DNA from: Robiginitalea biformata HTCC2501
GTDB lineage: Bacteria; Bacteroidota; Bacteroidia; Flavobacteriales; Flavobacteriaceae
Assembly (NCBI RefSeq): GCF_000024125.1
Contig: NC_013222.1
Span: 1,054,001-1,118,000 of the forward strand
Direction of reading: 5' to 3'
Length of the DNA: 64,000 bases
Program-made: the position numbers and the translations under genes
The notes under the pieces: generated by a model
The model's database searches: none
What the model saw: the letters and a program-made list of their open reading frames with translations, nothing else
What the model was told of the DNA's origin: nothing
Shown: positions 52,408 through 62,111 of the stretch, piece after piece
How the letters are laid out: every line of letters begins with the position of its first letter
Numbering within the stretch: the stretch's first letter is position 1

Positions 52408-53154
52408 TTATTTCTTGTTGACGTCGTTGATATACTTCTGGAGGGCCATCGTCATGGACGGGGTTTCGGGCGTCGGGGCCTTGATGTCGATGCGGAGCCC
52501 TGCGTCCGTGGCGGCATTGATGGTGGAGTTGCCGAAGACAGCGATCCGGGTGTTGTTCTGTTCAAAGTCCGGGAAGTTCTTCAGCAGGGATTCAATGCCC
52601 GACGGGCTGAAGAACACCAGGATGTCGTAGTAGACATTCCTCAGGTCCGACAGGTCGCTGATTACGGTGCGGTAAAAGATGCCGCGGGTCCAGTTGATGC
52701 CGGCCTGGTCCAGGGTTTCCGGCACCTGGGGCTTAAGCACATCCGAAGAGGGCAGCAGGTACACCTCGTCCTTGTATTTCTTGAAAAGCGGGAGCAGGTC
52801 TACGAAATTGCGCTTCCCGACATAGATTTTCCGCTTGCGGTAAACCACGTATTTCTGGAGGTAATAAGCCACCGCCTCGGACTGGCAGAAGTACTTCATA
52901 GTATCCGGCACCTTAAAGCGCATTTCCTCTGCAATCCGGAAAAAATGGTCTACGGAATTCCGGCTTGTCAGGATGATGGCCGTGTACTTGGAAATATCGA
53001 TCTTTTGCTGTCGGACGGCTTTGGCATCTACCCCTTCCACATGGATAAACGGTCTGAAATCTACTTTAACTTTTTCCTTTTCAATGAGCCTGGAATACGG
53101 GCTATTCTCCATTTTTGGTTCCGGTTGTGAAACCAGAATCGTCTTTACCTTCAT
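52408..53154 (-). CDS. hemD: Uroporphyrinogen-III synthase-like protein
   Basis: A 248-residue protein with the bilobal HemD pattern: LVSQPEPKMENSPYSRL start, AIILTSRNSVDHFFRIAEEM, VYLLPSSDVLKPQVPETL and VFFSPSGIESLLKNFPDFEQ (split; about 150-190). The enzyme closes and flips hydroxymethylbilane to uroporphyrinogen III in heme synthesis. The family is poorly conserved, so assignment rests on pattern and on the DUF4271 neighbour, a common Bacteroidota pairing. It follows DUF4271 by 4 bases. Confidence 0.88.
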   Translation of the reverse strand: MKVKTILVSQPEPKMENSPYSRLIEKEKVKVDFRPFIHVEGVDAKAVRQQKIDISKYTAIILTSRNSVDHFFRIAEEMRFKVPDTMKYFCQSEAVAYYLQKYVVYRKRKIYVGKRNFVDLLPLFKKYKDEVYLLPSSDVLKPQVPETLDQAGINWTRGIFYRTVISDLSDLRNVYYDILVFFSPSGIESLLKNFPDFEQNNTRIAVFGNSTINAATDAGLRIDIKAPTPETPSMTMALQKYINDVNKK

Positions 53155-53158
53155 AGAA

Positions 53159-53815
53159 TCAAGCTTTTAGCAATCCTGAGATGATTAGAAAGGGGGAAAT
53201 TTCAAGTGCGCAAAGGTACAAAATAAAATAGAAAAACTGCGATGCTATTACCTTTTGATGAATTTTCAGCACGGAGATCCAACCGATGGCATTAATGGTT
53301 ATTAACAGGAATAATCCGATGCCTGCAACCACCTGGGACTGGGGGGTCAGGTAGGTGAGCAGCAGGTTGGCGGCAAATAGTATCAGGGCGCTGTAATTCA
53401 GATAACTCAGCTTGCTGAAGACCATGGATGCCGCCAGTTGCTCCGACTCAAACAGGTAGCCAGCAAGGAGTTGCGCCCCGACTTTCAGCAGCGTAAAAAC
53501 CAGGAGGCCCCCGAGGATCACCGGGAAGATGAAGCGGGTACCCCACCGCATTTCCCCATCGAAGGCCAACCCGGCCAGGTAGGCAAACAGGGCCAGGTTC
53601 AGGAGTTGGAACACACACATGGCGATGTGGAAACCGCTCAGCAGGCGCCCCTTTTTGTTGTAGAGCACCACGTATTTATTGTTAAAGGGCAGGATGATAA
53701 AATTCTCGAAGCGGCTGTAGAACATACTGCGGGCGAATACCAGGGCAATCAGCCCGAGGAGGAGCAGGGCCGTGATCCAGTCATTCGAAGCGATATACCG
53801 TTCGACAGGTTCCAT
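53159..53815 (-). CDS. DUF4271 membrane protein
   Basis: A 218-residue protein with six predicted helices and the family start YIASNDWITALLLLGLIALVFARSMF. DUF4271 is Bacteroidota-specific and unknown in function, but it usually sits next to hemD as here. Its start codon shares the A of the GT39 stop codon (TGATG). The 3' part contains a minus-strand -7 box TACCTTTG (53218 to 53211) that could drive hemD. Confidence 0.85.
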   Translation of the reverse strand: MEPVERYIASNDWITALLLLGLIALVFARSMFYSRFENFIILPFNNKYVVLYNKKGRLLSGFHIAMCVFQLLNLALFAYLAGLAFDGEMRWGTRFIFPVILGGLLVFTLLKVGAQLLAGYLFESEQLAASMVFSKLSYLNYSALILFAANLLLTYLTPQSQVVAGIGLFLLITINAIGWISVLKIHQKVIASQFFYFILYLCALEISPFLIISGLLKA

Positions 53816-55488
53816 CAGCGATCGACTTTTTGGCTGTTCCCATTGAGTCCGAATACCAGGCCCGGCACCCCGGCAACCGCGCGGATATATGTAGGTGCTT
53901 CCCCCTTGTGGTCCTGATACCGGAACCGGAACGATACGCTGTCGGCCGGCGCCAGCATCTCGGGGAGGCTGTTGGTGTCATCCGGCCGGACACCGACGAT
54001 GGACTGGGTTTCCTTATAGGGATCCATCAGGGCGATCCCGAATTTGAGCCCGGCCAGGGGAACCGGCCGGGCGTATGGGTTGTACAACCAGAAAGTACCG
54101 GTGTCCCCGGGGCGATAGGCGTTTTCCGGCCGCGTCCCCGCCTCGAGTTTGCGGTAAGAGGTAAACGGGTCCAGGAAGGTGCCGTATTTTTTTTCGCCTG
54201 CCTGGTCGGTGTAGTAATAGGGCGTCTCCCGGTCGATTACCCGGATAAAAAATACCCGCCGGCCCTGTACCCGGGCTTCGGAATCGTCGATGGAGTACTG
54301 GTTCTTCCGGTAATAGGCGTTGTTCAGGCTAAAGGCCGTCTCCCCGGAGTAAAAACGGTACATGGAAGCCTGGCGGTAGGAGTTTTCGAACACCACCGGA
54401 TTCCCGTCGGCCACTTCCTGCAGGCTGGCCACCCAGGCTTTGTTCCCGTGGGCTTCAAAAGGCACCGGGAACAGGGGTTCATAGGCCAGGCCGATACGGA
54501 GGAAAAGCAGTACGGCGATGTTGGCGATGGAGGCCCGGGCGACCCATTTGCCTGTGGCCGGGTGTGTCAACAGGGTTTCCGCTACCAGAACGGCCATCGG
54601 GATGCAGGCGGCGATGAGCCACTGGGTCTGAATACGGCGCTGGAAACTGGAGAAGAGGAAGAACAGGAAGATTCCCCAGGCCACAAATTTCAGGGAGCGG
54701 CGAAACGTATCGGTGGGTCGGTATTTCCAAAGGCTCAGGTAGGCCCATGGGAAGGTCAGGCCGAACAGGGCGATGAGGTTTAAAAAATACCCGGCGGTAA
54801 ATTTCGAAAAGCTGTACGGTTGGTTGGGCCGCTCAAAGAGGTGGTAACGCACGGAGACGAATTCCTGCTCGTAGAGCCAGTAGAGGTGCGGAAAGTAGGC
54901 CAGCAGGGAAACCGCCAGGGCGAGCCAGGCATACCCGGACCTCAGGAGCTTCAGGTTGGATAGCAGCACAAAGAGTATCACCAGGGCCGCGTGGTACTTA
55001 CTGTACATCAGGGCGGCCATCACGAGCCCCAGGCCCACTGCAGGGACCATTCCCGGACTTCTCAGGAAATACCGGTAGGCCAGCAGGAAGAGGGCCGTAA
55101 AGAACAGCAGGGGGGTATCCGGCAGGCTCAGAAAGCCGTAGGCGTGCAACAGCGTAATGGAGAGAAACCAAAGCAGCACCCGGGCGGGGTTTTCGCGTTT
55201 CCCGGGGGCATCGATGAGCAACCAGAGGAGGAACAGGGTCCCGACACCCATCAACACGCTGACCACCCGTACGCCGAGTTCCCCGGGGATCAGGTTGCTT
55301 CCCAGGGCAATCATCCAGGCCACCATGGGCGGGTGGTCGAAATACCCCCAGGAGATATTTTGGGCATAGTACCAGTAATAGGCCTCGTCGTAAAGCAATT
55401 CGGTAAAAGCGGCCTGTGCCAGATTGAGGAGGAGCAGGCACCCTAGAAAAGCCGGCACTAGCCTGGGAGTCGTTTGGTTCATCGGCAT
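53815..55488 (-). CDS. GT39-type integral membrane glycosyltransferase
   Basis: A 557-residue protein with around ten helices. It holds the early ELLYDEAYYWYYAQNISWGYFDHPP motif of ArnT/PMT-like lipid-linked sugar transferases (catalytic Asp in YDEAYYW; segment split here). It transfers a sugar from a polyprenyl-phosphate donor on the outer side of the inner membrane. The divergent gene at 55610 makes such a donor (polyprenol-phosphate mannose), so the two may act together. The -7 box TAACTTTG (55507 to 55500) leaves only 12 to 18 bases to the first ATG, so start at 55482 is possible. Confidence 0.88.
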   Translation of the reverse strand: MPMNQTTPRLVPAFLGCLLLLNLAQAAFTELLYDEAYYWYYAQNISWGYFDHPPMVAWMIALGSNLIPGELGVRVVSVLMGVGTLFLLWLLIDAPGKRENPARVLLWFLSITLLHAYGFLSLPDTPLLFFTALFLLAYRYFLRSPGMVPAVGLGLVMAALMYSKYHAALVILFVLLSNLKLLRSGYAWLALAVSLLAYFPHLYWLYEQEFVSVRYHLFERPNQPYSFSKFTAGYFLNLIALFGLTFPWAYLSLWKYRPTDTFRRSLKFVAWGIFLFFLFSSFQRRIQTQWLIAACIPMAVLVAETLLTHPATGKWVARASIANIAVLLFLRIGLAYEPLFPVPFEAHGNKAWVASLQEVADGNPVVFENSYRQASMYRFYSGETAFSLNNAYYRKNQYSIDDSEARVQGRRVFFIRVIDRETPYYYTDQAGEKKYGTFLDPFTSYRKLEAGTRPENAYRPGDTGTFWLYNPYARPVPLAGLKFGIALMDPYKETQSIVGVRPDDTNSLPEMLAPADSVSFRFRYQDHKGEAPTYIRAVAGVPGLVFGLNGNSQKVDR

Positions 55489-55559
55489 GGAGGTTCGGCC
55501 AAAGTTACAAAATATGGGCAACGGCCCCGGCGGGCCGAACCCACAAAATTCCGGCCGTG

Positions 55560-55591
55560 TTGTCCCCGCGCCTCTAAAATTGGTATTTTTG
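55560..55591 (+). promoter_or_regulatory. Promoter of the polyprenol mannosyltransferase operon
   Basis: TTG at 55560-55562, 21-base spacer, TATTTTTG at 55584-55591. The start of transcription near 55597 leaves a 13-base leader before the ATG. Confidence 0.5.
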
Positions 55592-55609
55592 CCCAAAACC
55601 CGGGATTCC

Positions 55610-56338
55610 ATGACTGACGGGCTGGTGATTATCCCCACCTACAACGAAATAGAGAATGTCGAAGCGATCGTCCGGGCTGTATTCGGTCTGCCGAAGCCTT
55701 ACGATGTGCTGATCGTGGACGATGCTTCCCCGGACGGTACGGCCGGTAAAGTCCGCGAAATGCAAGCCGAGTTCCCGGGGCGTCTGCACCTGGAAGAGCG
55801 GCAGGGGAAAGCGGGCCTGGGAACAGCCTATATCCACGGATTTAAATGGGCCCTCAAAAGGGACTACGCCTATATCTTTGAGATGGATGCGGATTTTTCC
55901 CACCGTCCCGGGGACCTGCCCCGCCTGCATCGGGCCTGCCTGGACGGTGCGGATATGGCCATTGGCTCTCGGTATAAAAAGGGGGTGAATGTGGTGAACT
56001 GGCCGCTCCACCGGGTACTGCTGTCTTACGGGGCTTCCTTCTACGTCAAATTGATCACCGGGATGAAAGTGGACGACCCCACGGCAGGGTTTATCTGTTA
56101 CCACCGCCGGGTACTCGAAGCCATCGACCTGGACCAGGTGCGTTTTGTCGGATACGCCTTCCAGATAGAGATGAAGTTCCGCGCATACCTGCGGAAATTC
56201 CAAATTCAGGAAGTGTCTATCGTGTTTACGGACCGGGAGCGCGGACAGTCCAAAATGAGCAAGACCATCGTCTGGGAAGCCGTGTTCGGCGTGATCAGCA
56301 TGAAGGTCCGGAGCCTGTTTAGAAAGAACGGATTATAG
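55610..56338 (+). CDS. Polyprenol monophosphomannose synthase (GT2 family)
   Basis: A 242-residue glycosyltransferase with the dolichol-phosphate mannose synthase pattern: MTDGLVIIPTYNEIENVE, LIVDDASPDGT with the DXD-like metal site, EMDADFSHRP and the acceptor loop SRYKKGV. It makes polyprenyl-phosphate mannose from GDP-mannose, a donor for membrane glycosyltransferases. Upstream in-frame sequence is excluded because it precedes the promoter. It is coupled to dihydroorotase (stop TAG directly followed by ATG). Confidence 0.93.
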   Translation: MTDGLVIIPTYNEIENVEAIVRAVFGLPKPYDVLIVDDASPDGTAGKVREMQAEFPGRLHLEERQGKAGLGTAYIHGFKWALKRDYAYIFEMDADFSHRPGDLPRLHRACLDGADMAIGSRYKKGVNVVNWPLHRVLLSYGASFYVKLITGMKVDDPTAGFICYHRRVLEAIDLDQVRFVGYAFQIEMKFRAYLRKFQIQEVSIVFTDRERGQSKMSKTIVWEAVFGVISMKVRSLFRKNGL

Positions 56339-57673
56339 ATGAAGAAATACCTCCTTACCAACGTCCGCATGGTCAACGAAGGCCGGATCACCGAGGGTGA
56401 CCTGCTGATCCACGGACCCTATATCGAACGCATCGGCCCGCAGATCACTGCCGGGGGTGCTACGATTATCGACATGCGGGGGGCCTGGCTGCTGCCCGGC
56501 CTGATCGACGATCAGGTGCATTTTCGCGAACCCGGCCTGACCCATAAGGGGGACATCGCCTCGGAGAGCCGCGCAGCGGTTGCCGGGGGGATCACTTCTT
56601 TTATGGAACAGCCCAATACGGTGCCCCAGACCACCACCCTGGAAAAACTCGAGGAGAAGTTTGCCCTTGCCCGGGCCTCCTCCCATGCCAATTACAGCTT
56701 CCTATTCGGGGGTACGAACGACAACCTGGAGGAACTCAAGCGGCTCGACCCGAAAAGCTGTTCGGGCGTCAAGTTATTCCTGGGGTCTTCTACCGGGAAT
56801 ATGCTCGTGGATGACGAAAAAGTGCTGGAACAGATCTTCCGCAATACGGACATGGTCATTTCCGCCCATTGCGAGGACGAAGAGACGATCCGCAAAAACC
56901 TTGCGTATTACAAGGAGCAATACGGGGACGACATCCCTGTGGAACTCCACCCGATCATCCGCAGCGAAGAGGCCTGCTACCTCTCATCCTCGCGGGCGAT
57001 TGAGCTCGCCAGGAAAACCGGGGCCCGCCTGCATGTCTTCCACCTGTCCACCGGGCGCGAAACCGACCTGTTCCGCAACGACATCCCGCTCTCGGAGAAG
57101 CAGATCACGGCCGAGGTGTGCATCCACCACCTCTGGTTTTCCTCCGACGATTACCGGGACAAGGGCACGCTGATCAAATGGAACCCCGCAGTCAAATCGA
57201 CCCAGGACCGCTCCCGGTTATGGGAAGCACTGCTGGACGACCGCATCGATATCATTGCCACCGACCACGCGCCCCATACGCTGGAAGAAAAGAAAAACCC
57301 GTATACCTCCGCCCCATCCGGGGGGCCGCTCGTACAGCACGCTCTGCCGGCCCTGATGGAGAAAGTCCTGGACGGCAGGATTTCGATCGGGAAGGTGGTG
57401 GAAAAAATGTGCCACAACCCGGCCATCCTGTTCGACATCGATCGCAGGGGCTACCTGCGCGAAGGGTATTACGCCGACCTGGCGGCCGTTGCAGAAGACG
57501 ACCCCTGGCGGGTAGGCCCGGCCAATATCCTGTACAAATGCGGCTGGTCGCCCTTTGAGGGTCAGCCATTCCGGACCCGGGTTATGTATACGTTCGTGAA
57601 TGGGCACCCGGCCTATGAATTGGGCAGGGTTTCTGAAAAGCGAAACGCCAGAAGACTTACATTCAACCGATGA
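56339..57673 (+). CDS. Dihydroorotase (amidohydrolase family)
   Basis: A 444-residue amidohydrolase. The metal motif is QVHFREPG (residues 60-67), and the NxxP motif lies in FMEQPNTVPQTT. Later it has SAHCEDEE, STGREXD-like STGRETDLF, and IATDHAPHTLEEK. It likely closes carbamoyl aspartate to dihydroorotate in pyrimidine synthesis. It lies between a glycosyltransferase and DUF4296, a typical flavobacterial cluster, so some paralogues could be other cyclic amidohydrolases; the substrate call is not certain. Confidence 0.85.
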   Translation: MKKYLLTNVRMVNEGRITEGDLLIHGPYIERIGPQITAGGATIIDMRGAWLLPGLIDDQVHFREPGLTHKGDIASESRAAVAGGITSFMEQPNTVPQTTTLEKLEEKFALARASSHANYSFLFGGTNDNLEELKRLDPKSCSGVKLFLGSSTGNMLVDDEKVLEQIFRNTDMVISAHCEDEETIRKNLAYYKEQYGDDIPVELHPIIRSEEACYLSSSRAIELARKTGARLHVFHLSTGRETDLFRNDIPLSEKQITAEVCIHHLWFSSDDYRDKGTLIKWNPAVKSTQDRSRLWEALLDDRIDIIATDHAPHTLEEKKNPYTSAPSGGPLVQHALPALMEKVLDGRISIGKVVEKMCHNPAILFDIDRRGYLREGYYADLAAVAEDDPWRVGPANILYKCGWSPFEGQPFRTRVMYTFVNGHPAYELGRVSEKRNARRLTFNR

Positions 57674-58071
57674 TGCGCTACCTCTTTCCCATCTTATTGT
57701 TGATCTTGTTGCCCGGCTGCAGGCAGGAACTTGTCGAGAAACCCGATAACCTGATACCTCCGGAGCGCATGAGTGCCATCCTCTACGACCTGGCCATCAT
57801 GGAAGCCATTGACGGGACCTACCGGGGAACCCTGGATCGAAACGGAATCGAGCCCGTTACCTGGGTCTATGAAAAACACGGGGTGGACAGCCTGCAATTT
57901 GCCAAAAGCGATTTCTACTATGCCTCCCGGCCCGCAGCCTATGAACGCATCTACCAGGAAGTGGCCGACCGCCTGTCGCGGGAACGCGACAGTATCGGGG
58001 AGGTAATCCGGAAGGGCAATGAGGCGGGCAGGGAAGCCGTTTCCGGGAAGTCTGAGAAGGATTCCCTTTAA
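57670..58071 (+). CDS. DUF4296 lipoprotein
   Basis: A 133-residue lipoprotein (LLILLPGC, Cys at about residue 17). The body PDNLIPPERMSAILYDLAIM and FYYASRPAAYERIYQEV fits DUF4296, a Bacteroidota-only family. It is coupled to dihydroorotase (ATGA overlap). The last 4 bases overlap the convergent epimerase. Function unknown. Confidence 0.85.
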   Translation: MMRYLFPILLLILLPGCRQELVEKPDNLIPPERMSAILYDLAIMEAIDGTYRGTLDRNGIEPVTWVYEKHGVDSLQFAKSDFYYASRPAAYERIYQEVADRLSRERDSIGEVIRKGNEAGREAVSGKSEKDSL

Positions 58072-59075
58072 CTATTGGCCGTTTCGCGGTAATGCCTGCC
58101 GCAAATTTCCAGGATATCCCGGATGTCTGTGAACTGAAAGCCCCCGAGGGTTTTCAGGATTTTCCCGTTGTCGAATTGCTTCGGGTTCCTGAATGATCGG
58201 ATTTGCGCCCCGGTGAGCCTGCGCTTACGCCCGGAAATATGCGACGCCAGCCAATCCAGTGGCCTCAGGAAGTTCATCTGCCAGTATTTCAGGGGTTTCT
58301 CAGGTGCCCGGACCTCTAGCACCCCGGCGATTTGACCAAGGATCTCCCGATAGGAGAGGTTGTTGCCCACCAACAGGTATCGGTTGTTGAAATGCCCGCC
58401 GTCCATGAGCAATATCATGGCGCGGACTACATCGCCGACCCCGACAAAGCCCGTACCTCCGGGGGGATAGTAGCGCAGGCCATTCCCTGCTGCAGCAATC
58501 AGGCGCCCGCTGCCCGAGTCGTAGGATCCGGGACCCAGGACCACCCCGGGGTTGACGATGGCAACCTCCAGGCCTTCCTGCCCGCCCCGCCAGGCCTCCA
58601 TCTCCGCCAGGTATTTACTGGTGGCATAGACGTTCGTGCGCTGCGGGTCCCAGGGGTCTTCCTCCTTGCCGGATCCCAACTTGCCCCCGATGGTGGCAAT
58701 TGAGCTGACGTGGCAGAGCTGTTTGATCCCGAGCCCCAGACAGCAGTTTACCACATTGCGGGTCCCCTCGAAGTTTGTTTTCAGGAGTTGGTTCCGGTCC
58801 GACGGGTCGAAGGAGATCAGCCCGGCACAGTGGTAGACGCGGCTGGCCCCGGCCAGGGCGGCTTCCAGGGCCGGCAGGTCCGAGAGTTCCGCTTCCACCC
58901 ATTGGATGGCGTCCCAGGCCATGGCCAGTTCCGGGCCGTACCAGGCAAAGAGCCTGCGTACCCGCTGCAGGTCGCTGCCGGCCCGGTGGATGGCCCGGAC
59001 CGGGCGCCCGGCCCGGGCCAATTCCATCAGCAAATGACTCCCCACCAGACCCGTTCCGCCAGTCACTAAATCCAT
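58068..59075 (-). CDS. NAD-dependent epimerase/dehydratase family protein
   Basis: A 335-residue extended short-chain dehydrogenase. The NAD(P) loop VTGGTGLVGSHLL is at the N-terminus, and the catalytic YxxxK is present as YATSKYLAEME (Tyr about residue 152). The family covers dihydroflavonol-4-reductase-like and sugar-nucleotide enzymes. The substrate is not predictable. It is often next to DUF4296 in flavobacteria. Confidence 0.88.
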   Translation of the reverse strand: MDLVTGGTGLVGSHLLMELARAGRPVRAIHRAGSDLQRVRRLFAWYGPELAMAWDAIQWVEAELSDLPALEAALAGASRVYHCAGLISFDPSDRNQLLKTNFEGTRNVVNCCLGLGIKQLCHVSSIATIGGKLGSGKEEDPWDPQRTNVYATSKYLAEMEAWRGGQEGLEVAIVNPGVVLGPGSYDSGSGRLIAAAGNGLRYYPPGGTGFVGVGDVVRAMILLMDGGHFNNRYLLVGNNLSYREILGQIAGVLEVRAPEKPLKYWQMNFLRPLDWLASHISGRKRRLTGAQIRSFRNPKQFDNGKILKTLGGFQFTDIRDILEICGRHYRETANS

Positions 59076-59141
59076 GCGCCTAAATTAGGGAATCTGCCCC
59101 GATATATCCTTTGATTCACAACGGGAGCGCCCTGTTTTAAC

Positions 59142-59149
59142 TATATTTG
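59142..59149 (+). promoter_or_regulatory. -7 box of tyrS
   Basis: Perfect TATATTTG. It covers the first codons of a longer reading frame, which supports the start of tyrS at 59168. Confidence 0.5.
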
Positions 59150-59167
59150 CTCCGAAAATTCAGGTAC

Positions 59168-60469
59168 ATGGCGACTAACTTTGTAAAGGAATTGGAATGG
59201 CGCGGGATGCTCCACGACGTCATGCCGGGTACGGAAGAACATTTGCTCTCCGGCATGCAGGCGGCCTATGTGGGAATCGACCCGACGGCGGACTCGCTCC
59301 ATATCGGGCACCTGGTAGGGGTGATGATGCTCCGGCATTTCCAGATGGCCGGGCACAAGCCCATTGGCCTGGTAGGGGGAGCTACCGGGATGATCGGGGA
59401 CCCCTCGGGGAAATCCGCCGAACGAAACCTGCTGGACGAAACGACCCTTAGGATGAACCAGGAAGCCATCAAGATGCAGCTTTCCCGGTTCCTGGACTTT
59501 GAAAGCGATGCCGAAAACGCCGCGGTCCTGGTGAACAACTACGACTGGATGAAGGATATCACGTTCCTGGATTTTATCCGGGACGTTGGCAAGCACATCA
59601 CGGTAAACTACATGATGGCCAAGGACTCCGTCAAGAAACGCGTCTCGGACGAATCCGGCGAGGGCATGTCTTTTACGGAATTTACCTACCAACTCGTCCA
59701 GGGGTACGATTTTCTGCACCTGTACCGGAAATACAATTGCACGCTCCAGATGGGGGGCAGCGACCAGTGGGGGAATATTACCACAGGGACCGAGCTGATC
59801 CGCCGGATCGACGGGGGGAAGGGGTATGCCCTGACCTGTCCGTTGATCACCAAGGCGGACGGCACGAAATTCGGGAAGACCGAATCCGGGAACGTCTGGC
59901 TGGACGCCCATAAGACAAGCCCGTATAAATTCTACCAGTACTGGTTGAACACCTCGGATGAGGATGCCGAGAAATACATCAAGATTTTCACCTTCCTCAG
60001 CCGGGAGGAGATCGAAGGGCTGGTGGCGGAACACCGGGAGGCCCCGCATAAAAGGGAGCTGCAACGACGCCTGGCCGAGGAACTCACTACCATGGTCCAT
60101 TCCCGGCAAGACCTGGAGAACGCCGTGACGGCCAGTTCCATCCTCTTCGGGAAATCGACTGCTGAGTCGCTCCGATCCCTGGGGGAGGAAACATTTATGG
60201 AGGTGTTTGAGGGCGTACCGCAATGCCACCTGCCAATCGGCGATATCGAATCGGGACTCGACATGGTGGCGGCCCTGTCGGCCCGCACCGGGTTCCTCAA
60301 ATCGAACGGGGAGGCGCTGCGGGAACTCAAACAAAATGCCATCTCCGTCAATAAGGCCAAGGTAGACGACTCTTACACGATTACCGAAAAAGACCTGATC
60401 AGCGGGAAATTTGTTTTACTTCAGCGGGGCAAGAAGAATTATTTTGTACTCGTAGCCGATACGGACTGA
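59168..60469 (+). CDS. tyrS: Tyrosyl-tRNA synthetase
   Basis: A 433-residue class I synthetase. HIGH is present in [11 protein letters not shown] (about residue 43), and KMSKS is the variant KFGKTESG (around residue 238). A C-terminal S4-like RNA-binding domain (about 360-433) ends the chain. It charges tRNA-Tyr. The ATG after the TATATTTG box is chosen over the upstream in-frame ATG at 59147. Confidence 0.97.
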   Translation: MATNFVKELEWRGMLHDVMPGTEEHLLSGMQAAYVGIDPTADSLHIGHLVGVMMLRHFQMAGHKPIGLVGGATGMIGDPSGKSAERNLLDETTLRMNQEAIKMQLSRFLDFESDAENAAVLVNNYDWMKDITFLDFIRDVGKHITVNYMMAKDSVKKRVSDESGEGMSFTEFTYQLVQGYDFLHLYRKYNCTLQMGGSDQWGNITTGTELIRRIDGGKGYALTCPLITKADGTKFGKTESGNVWLDAHKTSPYKFYQYWLNTSDEDAEKYIKIFTFLSREEIEGLVAEHREAPHKRELQRRLAEELTTMVHSRQDLENAVTASSILFGKSTAESLRSLGEETFMEVFEGVPQCHLPIGDIESGLDMVAALSARTGFLKSNGEALRELKQNAISVNKAKVDDSYTITEKDLISGKFVLLQRGKKNYFVLVADTD

Positions 60470-60536
60470 GCCAAAGCAGCATCCCGGGCGCCCCCACCTG
60501 CCGCGAAATTGGCAGGATTTGCTTCTTTTTCCCTGC

Positions 60537-61523
60537 TTACCGGCCGATGGCGAGCAGGTTACAACCCCGGATATCCGAATGGTCGAACCGGCCGAGCACT
60601 TCAAAACCCTGGTCATCGGGGAGATGCCTGCCCAGATCCTGGGTGGCGATGAACGAACAGGAATGCCAGTTGGCGAGGTCGATGACATTGATCCCCCCGG
60701 TTCTCCCGGGGGTTACCGGGCTCAGCGGATCTTCCGTATCCCGGATTCGCACCTGCATCCAGGGCGGACACTGGAAGATGCCCCGGCCGGAAGAATAGGC
60801 CTGGGACAGCAATTCGGTCATCCCGTATTCCGAATGGACCCGCTCAAGCCCCAGGCCCCTGCACAGGCGCCCGTGCAATTCCTGCCGGATCAATTCCTTT
60901 CGCCGGCCCTTCATACCCCCGGTCTCCATGACCGTGGTTCCGGAGAGCTCCATCGGATGGGATTCGGCCAGGTCGAGCAGGGCAAAGGAAACCCCGATCA
61001 GCAGCACCCGGTCGTGCGCCCGGTCTGCCTCCCGAATCCGGGCGGCAATCCCGTCTGCGTCCCCATTGAGGAAACCGCTGCCTTCCCGGGCACCGGCCCG
61101 GATCAAACCCTCTACCATGTATATCAGGGACGAACCGGGACGTTCCTGATACGAGGGCAACAGGGCGAGGATACACCAATCGGAGACAGGGCCGAAAAAA
61201 TATTCAAATCCCCGGGTATAGGAGGATGCGTAGAGCGACAAATCGGGCACAAAATGCCGGCTGAGCCCGCTGTCGGTGGTGCCGCTGCTTTGGAAAACGA
61301 CAGTTTCGGTTGCCCCGCGGCGCAGGACTTTATGGCTTTTGAAAAATTCGATCGGGAGGAAGGGGATGTCTTCTGCCTGCGTCACTTCCCCGGGCGTCCG
61401 GCCGAGATGGCGGCAGAATTCCCCGTATACCGGCACGGTGCGGAACTGTGCGCGGAACACTTCCAGGGCGGCCTGCTCAAACGCCTCTCTGGAGGATATC
61501 TCAAAGAAATCATATGCTTCCAT
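60537..61523 (-). CDS. LuxE-like acyl-protein synthetase family protein
   Basis: A 328-residue protein of the adenylate-forming superfamily: QSSGTTDSGLSRHFVPD is its phosphate-binding loop, and the adenylation core HSEYGMTELLSQAYS lies near residue 240. It resembles LuxE/acyl-protein synthase (PF04443) in length and motifs. LuxE activates a fatty acyl group to AMP and passes it to a cysteine; there is no luxCD nearby. It may activate an acyl or aryl substrate for coenzyme A or protein transfer. The start follows a TATTTTTG box (minus strand, 61548 to 61541). Confidence 0.85.
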   Translation of the reverse strand: MEAYDFFEISSREAFEQAALEVFRAQFRTVPVYGEFCRHLGRTPGEVTQAEDIPFLPIEFFKSHKVLRRGATETVVFQSSGTTDSGLSRHFVPDLSLYASSYTRGFEYFFGPVSDWCILALLPSYQERPGSSLIYMVEGLIRAGAREGSGFLNGDADGIAARIREADRAHDRVLLIGVSFALLDLAESHPMELSGTTVMETGGMKGRRKELIRQELHGRLCRGLGLERVHSEYGMTELLSQAYSSGRGIFQCPPWMQVRIRDTEDPLSPVTPGRTGGINVIDLANWHSCSFIATQDLGRHLPDDQGFEVLGRFDHSDIRGCNLLAIGR

Positions 61524-61608
61524 GGGTTGCCGGCTTGCGGCAAAAATAATACAATTGCCGCTGCGGCATGCGGGGATGACGGGATTCCGGTACCCGGGAA
61601 GGGATACG

Positions 61609-61923
61609 CTAGCGTACCACCAGTTTTTTGGTGGCGTACCGGCCTTTTTGCTCAACCCGGACCATATACACCCCCGGAACCAACAGGTCGATGGCCAGTG
61701 CATCTCCGCTGAGCCGCCTTTCCAGTACTACTTTTCCAAAGAGGTCGTAAACGCGGACGGTTTTAGGTGCCGCGGAGTCCGATTCGATATACACCACATT
61801 GGCGGTAGCCGGGTTGGGGTGCAGCCGGATGCGCGCCTCCCCCGATCCCGCGACCGCATCGGTCTGTTGGGCGGCGAGGCCGAATGTTCCCATGAAGAAC
61901 AGCAGTAGGTAGATTTGCTTCAT
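61609..61923 (-). CDS. Minimal secreted protein with T9SS sorting domain (first)
   Basis: A 104-residue protein. A signal peptide (1-18) is followed directly by a T9SS type A sorting domain (about residues 32-104): LHPNPATANVVYIES, VRVYDLFGKVV, LVPGVYMVRVEQKGRYATKKLVV. No cargo domain is present. It has the usual final KLVV signature of Por-secretion C-terminal domains. The domain normally directs cargo through the outer membrane and is removed by PorU. A neighbour at 62112 has the same plan. Confidence 0.82.
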   Translation of the reverse strand: MKQIYLLLFFMGTFGLAAQQTDAVAGSGEARIRLHPNPATANVVYIESDSAAPKTVRVYDLFGKVVLERRLSGDALAIDLLVPGVYMVRVEQKGRYATKKLVVR

Positions 61924-62111
61924 CAGGATGGTATTGATTTGGGATCAACAGTTTAAATATAAGGGCTCAGGGGCCTATCGGGGATAATTTGTTGTGAAGG
62001 GGGCATTTTTGTAGGTAAAGAAAAGGGGCCATGCCGTTCGTCGATAAAAACAGCAATTTTAACGACTGGCTTTCAGGGGGTAAGCTACCGGTGGAGGGAG
62101 GGGAATCCGTC

